A DNA stretch of 64,000 nucleotides from Bradyrhizobium sp. B124 (lineage in GTDB: Bacteria; Pseudomonadota; Alphaproteobacteria; Rhizobiales; Xanthobacteraceae): NCBI RefSeq assembly GCF_038967635.1, contig NZ_CP152413.1, positions 2,542,001 through 2,606,000 on the forward strand, in the 5' to 3' direction. The notes under the pieces were generated by a model, which was not told where the DNA came from, ran no database searches, and worked only from the letters and a program-made list of their open reading frames with translations. Numbering within the stretch: position 1 is the stretch's first letter; every line of letters begins with the position of its first letter. This document shows positions 17,628 through 26,828 of the stretch, piece after piece. Position numbers and translations under genes: made by a program.

Positions 17628-18719
17628 ATGACCACAAGGCGGGATTTCCTGAAAGCGGGAGCAGCGGCGGCAGGCATCGTGTTCTGCGGCTGCGGGCTCG
17701 TCCACAATGCGAATGCGCAGCAATCGCGCCAGAAATTGCCGGTCACCGTCGACGGCAAGCGTATCAAGACGATCGATATTCACTCGCATTGCCACTTCCG
17801 TGAGGCCGGCGCCCTGCTCGGCGCCGACGCCGGAAAGCTGCAGCTGCCGCCGGTCAACGGCGCCTCTGAGGCCTTCGTCGAAATCGACAAGCGCCTTGCT
17901 GCGATGGACGCGCAGGCCGTCGATATGGAGGTGCTCTCGATCAATCCGTTCTGGTACGACCGCGATCGCGAGCTTGCCGGGAAGATCGTGAAGATCCAGA
18001 ATGAAAAGCTCGCCGAACTCTGCGCTTCGAAGCCCGAGCGGTTCGCGGCCTTCGCCGCGCTGACGCTGCAGGCGCCGGACCTTGCGGTGCAGGAGCTGGA
18101 GACGGCCGTGAAGAAACAGGGGCTGAAGGGCGCGGCGATCGGCGGTGTGGTCGATGGCGTCGAATTCTCCGATCCCAGGTTTCATCCCGTGTGGGCCAAG
18201 GCCGAGGAACTCGGCGTCCCCCTGTTCATCCATCCGCAGGGCGTGCCCGAGCTCGGCAGGCGGCTCTCCGGCAATGGCTGGCTCGGCAACACCATCGGCA
18301 ACCCGCTCGAGACCACGATCGCACTGTCCCATTTGATCTTCGAGGGCACGCTCGACCGCTTCCCGGGATTGAGGATCATCGCCGCACATGGCGGCGGCTA
18401 TCTCCCCTCCTATGCCGATCGCTCGGACCATCCCTGCCTGGTCGGACCCAAGGGATGCAATCCGGAGATCAAGCTCCAGAAGGCGCCGACCGAATATCTC
18501 AAGCAGATCTACTTCGACTCGCTGGTGTTCACGCCTGAGGCGATCCGGCATCTCGCCGCCCAGGTTGGCGCCGGCCAGATTGTGCTGGGAAGCGACTATC
18601 CCTATCCATGGCAAATGGCACCGGCCGACCACATCTTCGCCTGCTCATCGCTGAGCGACGACGACAAGGCCAACATTCTCGGCCGGACTGCAGCCAAGCT
18701 GCTCGGCGTTGCCGCGTGA
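17628..18719 (+). CDS. Tat-exported amidohydrolase family 2 (ACMSD-like) protein
   Basis: 363 residues with a Tat leader (MTTRRDFLKAGAAAAG) and a Cys-rich stretch before cleavage near residue 33. The mature TIM-barrel has the amidohydrolase-2 metal ligands: HSHCH near residue 54, a His in PLFIHPQG, IIAAHGGGYLP and the Asp in GSDYPYPW. Relatives decarboxylate or hydrolyse aromatic and semialdehyde carboxylates (ACMS decarboxylase, 5-carboxyvanillate decarboxylase, 4-oxalomesaconate hydratase). Periplasmic location is unusual for this group. It sits behind a truncated TRAP permease, with which it may once have formed an aromatic-acid module. Ribosome site AGGGAG is 12 nt upstream. Confidence 0.85.
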   Translation: MTTRRDFLKAGAAAAGIVFCGCGLVHNANAQQSRQKLPVTVDGKRIKTIDIHSHCHFREAGALLGADAGKLQLPPVNGASEAFVEIDKRLAAMDAQAVDMEVLSINPFWYDRDRELAGKIVKIQNEKLAELCASKPERFAAFAALTLQAPDLAVQELETAVKKQGLKGAAIGGVVDGVEFSDPRFHPVWAKAEELGVPLFIHPQGVPELGRRLSGNGWLGNTIGNPLETTIALSHLIFEGTLDRFPGLRIIAAHGGGYLPSYADRSDHPCLVGPKGCNPEIKLQKAPTEYLKQIYFDSLVFTPEAIRHLAAQVGAGQIVLGSDYPYPWQMAPADHIFACSSLSDDDKANILGRTAAKLLGVAA

Positions 18720-18734
18720 CGACGGTGCCAACGA

Positions 18735-19004
18735 TCAGTTGGCCTTCACCGTCCGCATCTCATTGCGCGGCAGCGCCGTGGGTGCCGGCTGCGCAATCTT
18801 GGTCAATGGATCGACATCGACGACGTCGGTTCCCGCGAACTCCGCTTGCGCCGCATCCGATATCCATTTGACCGCGGCGGGGTGGCTGACCAGCATCCCG
18901 ATCAATGCAACGATCACGAGCACCGGCAAAGCGATCAGCTTGATGCTGAAGCTCCGGTAGTTGCTTTCCGGATCCCGCTGCCGGTTGTCGAAAGAGCCCT
19001 GCAT
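18735..19004 (-). CDS. small single-pass membrane protein
   Basis: 89 residues starting at an ATG (19004) with GGAGGAATCC directly before it. One transmembrane segment (IKLIALPVLVIVALIGMLV, about 22-40) is followed by an acidic/proline-containing periplasmic tail. No known domain. It is convergent with the amidohydrolase gene, 15 nt apart. Confidence 0.6.
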   Translation of the reverse strand: MQGSFDNRQRDPESNYRSFSIKLIALPVLVIVALIGMLVSHPAAVKWISDAAQAEFAGTDVVDVDPLTKIAQPAPTALPRNEMRTVKAN

Positions 19005-19143
19005 GGATTCCTCCACAGTGCGAGTGTGCTCCACCGAAGCGTCACTTACCGCAGGGCACGCACGGCCGATGTGAATGGTTTCACAGGCTTTGTCCGGTTC
19101 ACCGTTTCGTGAAGTGCGGGACTAACCGCGCAGACGGCAGCGA

Positions 19144-19881
19144 CTACTCGCCGTCATCGGCCCCGGCGTCGACCAGCGCCTGCAGCGACTCGGGCTTCAG
19201 CACGACGATCGCGCCATGTTCGAGCCTGACCCAACCGCGTGTCGCCCACGCGCGGAGCTGCTTGTTGATGCTCTCGCGGGTCATCCCGACCATCTCGCTG
19301 ATCTCCTGCTGGGTGATCGAGATGGTGCGCCCCTGCGGCTTGTGCTTGTCGCTCAGGCGCAGCAGCGCGCTCGCCAGACGGCCCGGCAAATCCTGCAGGA
19401 TCACCTGCTCGACCTGGTCGCTGGTCCAGCGCAACCTTGCGCAAAGCAGCTCGATGAACTTCATCGCAAGCGTCGGCTGGCTGCGCACGAACGGAATGAA
19501 CTCGCGCCGGTCGATGACGAACAGCTCGCAATTGGTGTTGGCGGTGGCATCGGCCGTCCGCGACAAGCCGTCGAGCAGCGCGATCTCCCCGAATATCTCT
19601 CCTGCCTCGATCAGGTTTAGGATCGCATTGCGACCATCCGGCGACGAGATGCTGATCTTCACCGTGCCCGAGATCACCGCGATCAGGCTGGTGCCCGGAT
19701 CGCCCTTGGAGAAGATCGTCGTTCCGCGCTTCAGCGTGGTGTGCTTGGCATAGCGGCAGAGCTGATCGAATGCCTCGGGCTCGAGATCGGCAAAGTACGG
19801 ATGCTTGCGCAGCACCGATAGCTTGTTGTTTGAAAACAACGGCGCGCCGGCAGTTCGTTCTATGGGCAGCGCACCGGTCAT
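19144..19881 (-). CDS. Crp/Fnr family transcriptional regulator
   Basis: 245 residues. The cyclic-nucleotide-binding jelly roll spans about 25-140; the phosphate cassette reads GEIFGEIALLDGLSRTADATA, retaining the Glu and Arg that contact cNMP in true CRP proteins. The C-terminal winged helix (about 165-235) has ITQQEISEMVGMTRESINKQL as helix-turn-helix. No N-terminal Fe-S cysteines, so it is not an FNR-type oxygen sensor. Probably a cNMP- or small-molecule-responsive regulator; its targets are not visible. The 296 nt up to the next gene hold only presumed promoters. Confidence 0.88.
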   Translation of the reverse strand: MTGALPIERTAGAPLFSNNKLSVLRKHPYFADLEPEAFDQLCRYAKHTTLKRGTTIFSKGDPGTSLIAVISGTVKISISSPDGRNAILNLIEAGEIFGEIALLDGLSRTADATANTNCELFVIDRREFIPFVRSQPTLAMKFIELLCARLRWTSDQVEQVILQDLPGRLASALLRLSDKHKPQGRTISITQQEISEMVGMTRESINKQLRAWATRGWVRLEHGAIVVLKPESLQALVDAGADDGE

Positions 19882-20177
19882 TGTGATCCAGACTGATTGT
19901 GTTGCGTTCGATCGGCGCGCCAGCAGCGCGACACACCGACAAGCCATCGATCAATGAAAGCGGAAAGGACTATAGCCCCACCGGGGGCCTACAGCAACAA
20001 AAGGTCCGGGCCGGTGAGATCGGGCTAGAAGGCATCGAAGGTACAATTTGGAATAAATATGCGGCTAGTTGCAACGCTCAATTGTAGGCAACGGCCGCCC
20101 TTGGTCTGGAAAACCCGCCCATCAACCGCAATCTCGCCTGGCAGGACCCGTCCGTGTGACGGGTCAACGCCACCCGC

Positions 20178-21017
20178 TCACAGCAGTTTGCCGTCCGGTC
20201 CAAAGAACGGATGCGGCCCATCGAACTGACCGATGGGGATCTGGTGTGTGACCAGCTGTCCAAAATCCTGCCCGGGAAACCATGTGTGCAAATGAAATGC
20301 GGGCGGTTCCACCTTGAACGATGGTTCGCGGAGCTGTCCGAGGTCCAGGTCGACCGCGTGGTTCGGCGCGGGGCATATTGTCACGGCAATCCCGGCGAAG
20401 GTGGTCAGCATCGCGCGATGGACGTGCCCGCACCCGATCAACCGCACACGCGGGTGACGCCTGACGATTTCCGCCAATGCGTCGGCATTGAAGAGGTCTT
20501 GCCGGTCCATGTGCCAGATGCCGCCCTTGAATGGCGGGTGGTGCAGGAAAAGCAGCGCCGGCCGGTCGACTGCGGTCGCCAGCGCCGCGTCCAGCCATTG
20601 CAGCGTGGACGCTTCGAGCATGCCGTGCGGCTTGCCGGCAACGCTTGAGTCAAGCAGCAGCAGATCGAGGCCATTCACTTCGATCTTCTGGTCGAGCGGA
20701 CCTGTTGCGTGAACATAGGGCGCGGCCGGAAACGCTTCGCGCATCCACTGGCGCGAGTCGTGATTGCCGGGAATGCCGGCAAACGGCAGGCGCAGCGGCG
20801 CGAGCAACTGCTTGAGATAGTCGTATTCCTCGACCGACGGCGTATCGACAAGGTCGCCCGAGATGACGACGAAATCGGGCGCCGGCTCGAACGCGCCGAG
20901 CGCCGCCACACAGCGCTCAAGCGCCTTCGCGGTATCGACCCGGCCATAGGCCAGCGCTCCCGGCGGCTTGATGTGGAGGTCGGATATCTGTGCGATGAGA
21001 ACCGGTTTCGGCGGCAT
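20178..21017 (-). CDS. metallophosphoesterase, CpdA/GpdQ-like phosphodiesterase
   Basis: 279-residue calcineurin-like enzyme with all five metal motifs in order: D-x-H in ISDLHIK (about 13-15), GD in VISGDLVD, GNHD, FLHHPPF and GCGHVHR. This class III phosphodiesterase type cleaves cAMP (CpdA) or glycerophosphodiesters (GpdQ). It is the last gene of an ABC importer operon, 9 nt after the ATPase gene, which argues for hydrolysis of an imported phosphodiester rather than signalling. No signal peptide, so cytoplasmic. Confidence 0.88.
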   Translation of the reverse strand: MPPKPVLIAQISDLHIKPPGALAYGRVDTAKALERCVAALGAFEPAPDFVVISGDLVDTPSVEEYDYLKQLLAPLRLPFAGIPGNHDSRQWMREAFPAAPYVHATGPLDQKIEVNGLDLLLLDSSVAGKPHGMLEASTLQWLDAALATAVDRPALLFLHHPPFKGGIWHMDRQDLFNADALAEIVRRHPRVRLIGCGHVHRAMLTTFAGIAVTICPAPNHAVDLDLGQLREPSFKVEPPAFHLHTWFPGQDFGQLVTHQIPIGQFDGPHPFFGPDGKLL

Positions 21018-21026
21018 CGATCAATC

Positions 21027-22085
21027 TCAGGGCTCGAAAGGGAGCAGACGAACGGCGTCGGCCGCGATCGAAAGCCCGATTCGATCGCCAACCTTGGCCT
21101 GGATTGTGTTAGGCGCGTCGACATTGAGTGGCTTGCTCGATGCACCACTCACGACAATTCGTTGCCGGTCGCCGATGAAGCTGACGGAATCAACTGCTCC
21201 CGAGAGCAGCCCTGCCCCGGCGTCCGTCACGCGAATGGTTTCGGGACGGATCATGACGGTCGCGTTCGACGCTGTCGCGCCACCCTCGATCGGCAATCGT
21301 CCGCCGGGCAGGATCAATGCGCCGTTCTCAATCGGAGCTTCAACTATATTCGCCGCTCCGATGAACTCCGCCACGAAGCGGTCCTTGGGTGCGAAGTAGA
21401 CCTCGCGCGGCGTGCCGATCTGGGCGATCGCACCTTTCCGCATCACGACGATGCGGTCGCCCAATTCCATGGCTTCGGACTGATCATGGGTGACGTAGAT
21501 CGTCGTGATTCCGAGCGCGCGCAGCAACCGGTTGAGCTCGCCTCGCAGCCGATCGCGCAAGGCGGCATCAAGGGCGGTCAACGGCTCGTCGAGCAGCAAG
21601 ATGCCCGGCCGGATCGCGACGGCACGTGCCAGTGCGACGCGCTGACGCTGGCCGCCCGAAAGCTGGTCGATGCGGCGGTTCTCCAACCCCGTGATGTTCG
21701 TAAGAGCAACCAACTCGGCGACGCGCGCGGCACGCTCGTGCCTGGCAACACCCCGGATCTTCAGGCCATAGGCGATATTGTCCGCGACCGTCATGTTGGG
21801 AAACAGGGCGTAGGACTGAAACACCATGCCGACATTGCGCCGCTCGATCGGGACCGAGGTCATATCCTTGCCGTCGAACAGCACCTTGCCGCCCGCATCG
21901 GGTAACTCGAGGCCCGCGATGATGCGCAGCATCGTGGTCTTGCCGCATCCGGATGGTCCGAGCAGCACCAGCGTCTCACCGCGCGCAATGTCGAGGGTCG
22001 CGGGATCGAGGGCCCGCGTCCCATCGGCAAAGGTCTTGCCGCACGCCTCGATCCGCACTGCTGCACCGTGCCCGGTCGTATTCAT
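21027..22085 (-). CDS. ABC transporter ATP-binding protein, PotA/FbpC type with TOBE domain
   Basis: 352 residues. Walker A is GPSGCGKTT, the signature LSGGQRQRVALARA and Walker B ILLLDEPLTALD with the switch His in VTHDQSEAMEL. The C-terminal about 110 residues form the TOBE regulatory region of the polyamine/iron/phosphonate importer class. The start at 22085 overlaps the end of the upstream permease gene by 4 nt (ATGA). It energises uptake by the two permeases and receptor of this operon. Confidence 0.92.
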   Translation of the reverse strand: MNTTGHGAAVRIEACGKTFADGTRALDPATLDIARGETLVLLGPSGCGKTTMLRIIAGLELPDAGGKVLFDGKDMTSVPIERRNVGMVFQSYALFPNMTVADNIAYGLKIRGVARHERAARVAELVALTNITGLENRRIDQLSGGQRQRVALARAVAIRPGILLLDEPLTALDAALRDRLRGELNRLLRALGITTIYVTHDQSEAMELGDRIVVMRKGAIAQIGTPREVYFAPKDRFVAEFIGAANIVEAPIENGALILPGGRLPIEGGATASNATVMIRPETIRVTDAGAGLLSGAVDSVSFIGDRQRIVVSGASSKPLNVDAPNTIQAKVGDRIGLSIAADAVRLLPFEP

Positions 22086-22867
22086 CGCTTGTGATTCCGG
22101 TCGGCCAGCAGCTGCATCGCAACCAGCAGCGGAATGATCATCACGAAGAAGATCAGCGTATAGGCCGAGGCCACTTCGAGCCGCATCGAGGCGTAGCTGT
22201 CGGCGAGCCCGATCGGCAGCGTCTTCGTCAGCGGCGTATGCAGCATCCAGGTCAGGTTGAACTCGCCGAGCGATAGCGTGACCACCATCAGTGCACCGGC
22301 GAGAATTCCCGGCAGCGCGTTCGGCACGATGACATCGCAAAAGCGTCGCCATGGCGATGCGCCGAGCGAGGCAGCCCCTTCATCGAGCGTCTTGATGTCC
22401 ACGGTCGCAAACACCGCCATGACCGAGCGCACCATGAACGGCATGGTGAAGATCACGTGGCCGACCAGGATGAAGAACCAGGAGCGGCGAAAGCCGCCAA
22501 AGCTCCCATAGGCGAGCAACAGCGCAAGCGCGATCGCAAGCCCGGGGATCGCCAAGGGCAGCGTGATGATCTCCTCGACGATGCGGGCAAGGCGGCCTCC
22601 CCGCGCGTGCAGCGCGTAGGCCGCGGGAACGCCGGCGAGCAACGTGACGGCGAGTGTCGCGAAAGCGATCACGAAGGAGAGCAGGATGGTGCCGGCATAG
22701 AGTTCCCAGACCTGCACGACCCATTGCAGGGTCACGCCGGACTGAATGCCCCGGAAATAATTCACGGTGACGCCGGCGGAGATCGAAAGCCCTGCGGGCA
22801 CTACCAGGAACGCCGCAACGAGCAGTGTGAAGATGAACTGGCCGGCAAAGATCAGGCGATCGCGCAT
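22082..22867 (-). CDS. ABC transporter permease (second subunit)
   Basis: 261 residues, six predicted membrane helices, with the binding-protein-dependent transport EAA loop EGAASLGASPWRRFCDVIVPNALP positioned before the last helices. The start at 22867 is chosen because it begins just after the upstream permease gene and leaves a cytoplasmic N-terminus; a longer reading frame overlaps that gene. Pairs with the preceding permease as the membrane channel. Confidence 0.9.
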   Translation of the reverse strand: MRDRLIFAGQFIFTLLVAAFLVVPAGLSISAGVTVNYFRGIQSGVTLQWVVQVWELYAGTILLSFVIAFATLAVTLLAGVPAAYALHARGGRLARIVEEIITLPLAIPGLAIALALLLAYGSFGGFRRSWFFILVGHVIFTMPFMVRSVMAVFATVDIKTLDEGAASLGASPWRRFCDVIVPNALPGILAGALMVVTLSLGEFNLTWMLHTPLTKTLPIGLADSYASMRLEVASAYTLIFFVMIIPLLVAMQLLADRNHKR

Positions 22868-22871
22868 GCTT

Positions 22872-23687
22872 TCACCCGGCCGCCGCGACCGCGCTTCCGC
22901 TGAACGTGCGGGCCAGCGCAAGGATGAACCAGGTGATCAAGCCGAGCCCCACCGACAGCGCCGCCGAGGTCGCGAAATTGGCGGCCAGCGTGAACTCGGT
23001 GTAGATCAGCATCGGCAGCACGTCGATGTTCGTCGCCAGCGTGAAGGCGGTGCCGAAGGCGCCCATAGCGGTCGCAAATGCGATCGCGCCGGACGCAACG
23101 AAGGCCGGCGCCAGTGCCGGCAACACGACGTCACGCTGCACTGCCCACCGGCTTGCGCCGAGCGAACGCGCGGCCTCCTCCAGCCCGATATCGAGCTTTT
23201 GCACGGCCGCCATGATGGTGAGGATCACGCGCGGGATCGAGAAGTAGAGATAGCCGAGGAAGAGCCCGTAGATCGAATAGGCGAAAACGAACTTCTCGCC
23301 GAAGATCCGGTTCGAGAGATCGCCGATCAGCCCTTGCCGGCCTGCCAACAGAATGATCATGAAGCCGACCACCACGCCGGGAAACGCCAACGGAAAGGTC
23401 AGCATCGCGATCAGCACGGCCCGCCCGGGAAAGCGGTGCCGCTGCAGGAACATTCCGGCGATCGTCGCCACGATCAGCGTGACGACCGTGGTTGCCGCCG
23501 CCAGCAGCACGGTATTGATCAGCGTTGCGCAATAACGGCCTTCGGTCAGGATTGCGAGGTATCCGGTGAGCCCGTGCGGCCCTTCGGCGCCCGCCACCAC
23601 CAGCCGCGCCATCGGCAACAAGAAGAACGCCGTCGTCACCAGAACAAGCGGCAGCAGGCAGAGCCAAACGAAGGATTTTTGCGACAT
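22872..23687 (-). CDS. ABC transporter permease (first subunit)
   Basis: 271 residues, six membrane segments. The EAA motif is EEAARSLGASRWAVQRDVVLP, the coupling helix for the ATPase. The start at 23687 (MSQKSFVW) gives the normal short cytoplasmic N-terminus. Second gene of the operon receptor-permease-permease-ATPase-phosphodiesterase. Confidence 0.9.
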   Translation of the reverse strand: MSQKSFVWLCLLPLVLVTTAFFLLPMARLVVAGAEGPHGLTGYLAILTEGRYCATLINTVLLAAATTVVTLIVATIAGMFLQRHRFPGRAVLIAMLTFPLAFPGVVVGFMIILLAGRQGLIGDLSNRIFGEKFVFAYSIYGLFLGYLYFSIPRVILTIMAAVQKLDIGLEEAARSLGASRWAVQRDVVLPALAPAFVASGAIAFATAMGAFGTAFTLATNIDVLPMLIYTEFTLAANFATSAALSVGLGLITWFILALARTFSGSAVAAAG

Positions 23688-23724
23688 CGGAAGATTGGTG
23701 CCCCTGCGAGGGCACCATATTGCC

Positions 23725-24729
23725 TCAGCGGACCTCGGCGAGATAGCGGTCGACGAAGGCTTTTTGCACGTTTTCCATCTCGCCCCAGTCGACGCTCTTC
23801 GCGCGGGCATAGTCGCTGTCGGGGAGGAATTTGCCCTTCACGGAAGCAGGCAGCTCGATCGGGCGGGCCGGACGCAGATAGGCATTGGTCCAGATCGCCT
23901 GCCCCTTGTCGGACAGCAGATAGTCCATCACCTTCTTGGCCTTCTCCTTGTCGGGCGCGTTCTTCACGAGACCGACGACATAGGGAAACACCACCGAGCC
24001 CTCGCAGGGAATCACAAACTCGAAGTTGCCCTTCTCCGAATATTTCGCGCGGTAGGCGTTGAAGTCATAGTCGAACAGGATCGGCATCTCTCCCGAGACG
24101 ACACGGGCATATGACGTCTGCTTGGGCACGATCGGATCGTTCTTGCGCAGTTCCTTGAAGAAGGTGATCGCCGGATCGAAATTGGTGGGCGAGCCGCCCA
24201 GCGCGAGATTGACGGCGACCGCGCCGACATAACCGACCGCCGCGGACGACGGGTCGAGATAGCCGACCATGCCCTTGTAGTCCGGCTTCAGGAGGTCCTT
24301 CCAGCAGGCCGGCACCGGCTTGCCGCCAAGCGCGTCCTTGTTCACGAACAGGCCGAGCGTCCCGGAGTGGATCGTGGTCCAGTAGCCGTCCGGATCCTTG
24401 AGACCGGCGGGCACCTGATCCCAATGCGCGGGCTTGTATGGCTCGAGCGCGTCCTGGGCCTTGGCCTTCATGCCGAAGGTCACGCCGAAATAGCCGATAT
24501 CGCCGACCGGATTGCTCTTCTCGGCGAGGATCTGGGCCAGTGCCTGACCGGAATTCTTGTTGTCATGCGGGATATCGTAGTTGAGGTCCGCCTTGATCGC
24601 CTTCAGCATCGACGCCCAATCGGCCCATTCCGGCGGGCAATTGTAGCAGATCACGTCGGCCGCCTTGGCGGATTGCCACGGCGCGATCAGTGTCAGCGCC
24701 AGCAACGCAAGGACAAGGCGGATCTTCAT
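23725..24729 (-). CDS. ABC transporter substrate-binding protein
   Basis: 334 residues with a Sec signal peptide (about 1-23, ending SAKA). The mature protein belongs to the extracellular solute-binding family 1/6 group that works with PotA/FbpC-like systems. Conserved-looking parts are VICYNCPPEWADW at the N-terminus and the WKDLLKPDYKGMVGYLDPS hinge. It leads the operon. Together with the terminal phosphodiesterase, a phosphate-ester or phosphonate ligand is plausible but not shown. Divergent from the zinc alcohol dehydrogenase with a 193-nt shared promoter region. Confidence 0.88.
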   Translation of the reverse strand: MKIRLVLALLALTLIAPWQSAKAADVICYNCPPEWADWASMLKAIKADLNYDIPHDNKNSGQALAQILAEKSNPVGDIGYFGVTFGMKAKAQDALEPYKPAHWDQVPAGLKDPDGYWTTIHSGTLGLFVNKDALGGKPVPACWKDLLKPDYKGMVGYLDPSSAAVGYVGAVAVNLALGGSPTNFDPAITFFKELRKNDPIVPKQTSYARVVSGEMPILFDYDFNAYRAKYSEKGNFEFVIPCEGSVVFPYVVGLVKNAPDKEKAKKVMDYLLSDKGQAIWTNAYLRPARPIELPASVKGKFLPDSDYARAKSVDWGEMENVQKAFVDRYLAEVR

Positions 24730-24922
24730 GGCAGGCTCCGGTCTGGGAGAGGATGCAATGCGGATTTCAACATCAACGGGGGACCAAGTATAGGCCGCGC
24801 ATGAAGGTTTTGCGACGCGCTTGCTGCCGTGCAGCAAATGCAGCAGTCCGGATGCCAATGACCGGAGGCTCGCGGCAAACCGTCGTTTCGCGCTAGGCTG
24901 CGAGCCAAAAGAGGAAGCGTCC

Positions 24923-26074
24923 ATGTATCAGCCGCCCGGCGTCAAGACATCGTCCGACCTTCCCGTCCCCGACCTGATGAAAGCCTGGGTCCTTGGTGAC
25001 CCCGACCAGCTCCTGCTTCGCGAGAAGCCGACGCCGATCCCGTCGCGCGCCGAAGTGCTGGTGCGCATCGACGCGGTTGCGATCTGCGCCACCGATCTCG
25101 AAATCATCCATGCCGGGTCGCCGGCAAGCATTCAAGGCGGCGCGCCCTTCAACAAGAACTTTACGCCGGGTCACGAATACATGGGCACGGTTGCCGCGCT
25201 TGGCCCTGATGTCGACGAGTTCAGGATCGGTGAGCGGGTCAGCGTGGAGATCCACGCCGGCTGCGGCCAATGCAAACGCTGCCGCCAGGGCATGTACACA
25301 TCGTGCCTCAACTATGGAAAGCCGGAGAAGGGTCACCGCGCCAACGGCTTTACGACCGACGGCGGATTCGCCGAATACGCAGTAAACCACATCAATACGC
25401 TGGCGCGCGTCCCGGATACCATGAGCGATGCGGAAGCGACGCTCGTGGTGACTGCCGGGACGTCGATGTATGGCTTGACGGAATTGGGGGGATTGGTGGC
25501 CGGCGAGAGCGTCGTGGTGATCGGCCCAGGGCCGATCGGACTTCTCGCAGTTGCTGTGGCCAAGGCGCTTGGTGCAAGCCCGGTGATCCTGACCGGCACG
25601 CGCAACAAGCGGCTGGCGATCGGCCGGGAACTGGGGGCCGGCCGCGTCATCAACATCAACGACGAAGACGCCGTTGATGTCGTGAAGCAACTAACAGGGG
25701 GGATCGGCGCGGACTATGTCGTCGAATGTGCCGGCACCGAAGCGACACTCAACCAGGCCATTCACATGACCAATCGGGGCGGCAAGATCTGTCTGGCCGC
25801 GTTCCCGCACAAGGCCGCGACGCTGGACGTTGCGCACCTCGTTCGAAACAACATCTATGCCTATGGCATCCGGGGCGAAGGCCGCAGCGCCACACACCGC
25901 GCGATGGAATTGATGGCAGCGAAGCGGTTCGACGCGACCAGGATCCACACGCATACGTTTCCGCTGGCGGACCTGCCGACGGCGCTCAGATATGCACGGG
26001 ACCGCGTCGATGACGCGATCAAGGTTGTCGTTACCAATCGGAAAGCCGGTGCGATCGCGAGCGCTGCGGAGTAA
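24923..26074 (+). CDS. zinc-dependent alcohol dehydrogenase (MDR family)
   Basis: 383-residue medium-chain dehydrogenase. Catalytic zinc ligands are C in AICATDLE and the GHEYMG motif; the structural zinc loop is CGQCKRCRQGMYTSC. The NAD-binding Rossmann motif is VVIGPGPIGLLAV. Similar to threonine/sorbitol/butanediol-type dehydrogenases acting on secondary alcohols. Ribosome site AGAGGAAG precedes the ATG at 24923. Divergent from the phosphodiester-type ABC operon, possibly acting on the released alcohol; this link is inferred from position. Confidence 0.9.
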   Translation: MYQPPGVKTSSDLPVPDLMKAWVLGDPDQLLLREKPTPIPSRAEVLVRIDAVAICATDLEIIHAGSPASIQGGAPFNKNFTPGHEYMGTVAALGPDVDEFRIGERVSVEIHAGCGQCKRCRQGMYTSCLNYGKPEKGHRANGFTTDGGFAEYAVNHINTLARVPDTMSDAEATLVVTAGTSMYGLTELGGLVAGESVVVIGPGPIGLLAVAVAKALGASPVILTGTRNKRLAIGRELGAGRVININDEDAVDVVKQLTGGIGADYVVECAGTEATLNQAIHMTNRGGKICLAAFPHKAATLDVAHLVRNNIYAYGIRGEGRSATHRAMELMAAKRFDATRIHTHTFPLADLPTALRYARDRVDDAIKVVVTNRKAGAIASAAE

Positions 26075-26119
26075 AGTTCAGTACGTGCCGGTGGCGCGCG
26101 CGCTGATCCGGGAGCCTGC

Positions 26120-26824
26120 TCACACCGAGCAGTAGCGCTCCTTGATCTCGTCGTCGGCGAGCAGCGCCTGCGCCGAGGCCTGGTGCACCACCGCCCCCTG
26201 GTCCAGCACATAGGCACGATCGGCGATGCCGAGTGCGAGCTCGACGTTCTGCTCGACCAGCAGAACCGTCGTTCCCTGCGCCTTCATGCTGCTGAACAGC
26301 TCGAACATCTCGTCGACCAGGACCGGCATGATGCCCTCCGACGGCTCGTCCAGCATGATCAGGTCGGGCTTTGCGATCATCGCCCGCGCGATCGCTAGCA
26401 TCTGCTGCTCGCCGCCGGACATCGTGACCGCCTCTTGATCCATGCGCTCGGCCAGCCGGGGGAAGATCGCAGCGATCTCGTCGATCAGCTCAGCTTCCCG
26501 CTTCTTCTCCTTCGAGGCCACCAGCCCGAGCCGCAAATTCTCCCGCACGGTCAGTCCCTGCACAATCCGTCGCTCCTCTGGGACGTAGGCGAGTCCCAAC
26601 GCGAAGCGCACATGCGCCGGCTGGCGCAGCAGCTCTTCACCCTTGAAGGTGACCGAGCCGCGCGCCCGCCCCATCAACCCCATGATCGATTTGAGCGTCG
26701 TCGTCTTGCCGGCCCCATTGCGGCCGATCAGGCAGACGATTTCGCCCTTGCTCACCTCGAGACTGATGTCCTGTAACGCGTGACTTGCGCCATACCAGGC
26801 ATTGAGCTTGCTGATCTGCAGCAT
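26120..26824 (-). CDS. livF: branched-chain amino acid-type ABC transporter ATPase LivF
   Basis: 234 residues, the standard LivF length. Walker A GRNGAGKTT, signature MSGGEQQMLAIARA, Walker B LIMLDEPSEGIMP and switch His-equivalent region VLLVEQNVELAL, where the usual VEQN of Liv ATPases is present. Follows livG by 4 nt. Last gene of the importer cluster. In catabolic islands such HAAT-type transporters often carry aromatic or heterocyclic carboxylates. Confidence 0.94.
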   Translation of the reverse strand: MLQISKLNAWYGASHALQDISLEVSKGEIVCLIGRNGAGKTTTLKSIMGLMGRARGSVTFKGEELLRQPAHVRFALGLAYVPEERRIVQGLTVRENLRLGLVASKEKKREAELIDEIAAIFPRLAERMDQEAVTMSGGEQQMLAIARAMIAKPDLIMLDEPSEGIMPVLVDEMFELFSSMKAQGTTVLLVEQNVELALGIADRAYVLDQGAVVHQASAQALLADDEIKERYCSV

Positions 26825-26828
26825 CCCG

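Noticed and set aside
17511..18632. Minus-strand frame opposite the amidohydrolase
   Set aside because: No motif; the opposite strand has a Tat leader and complete metal-binding motifs.
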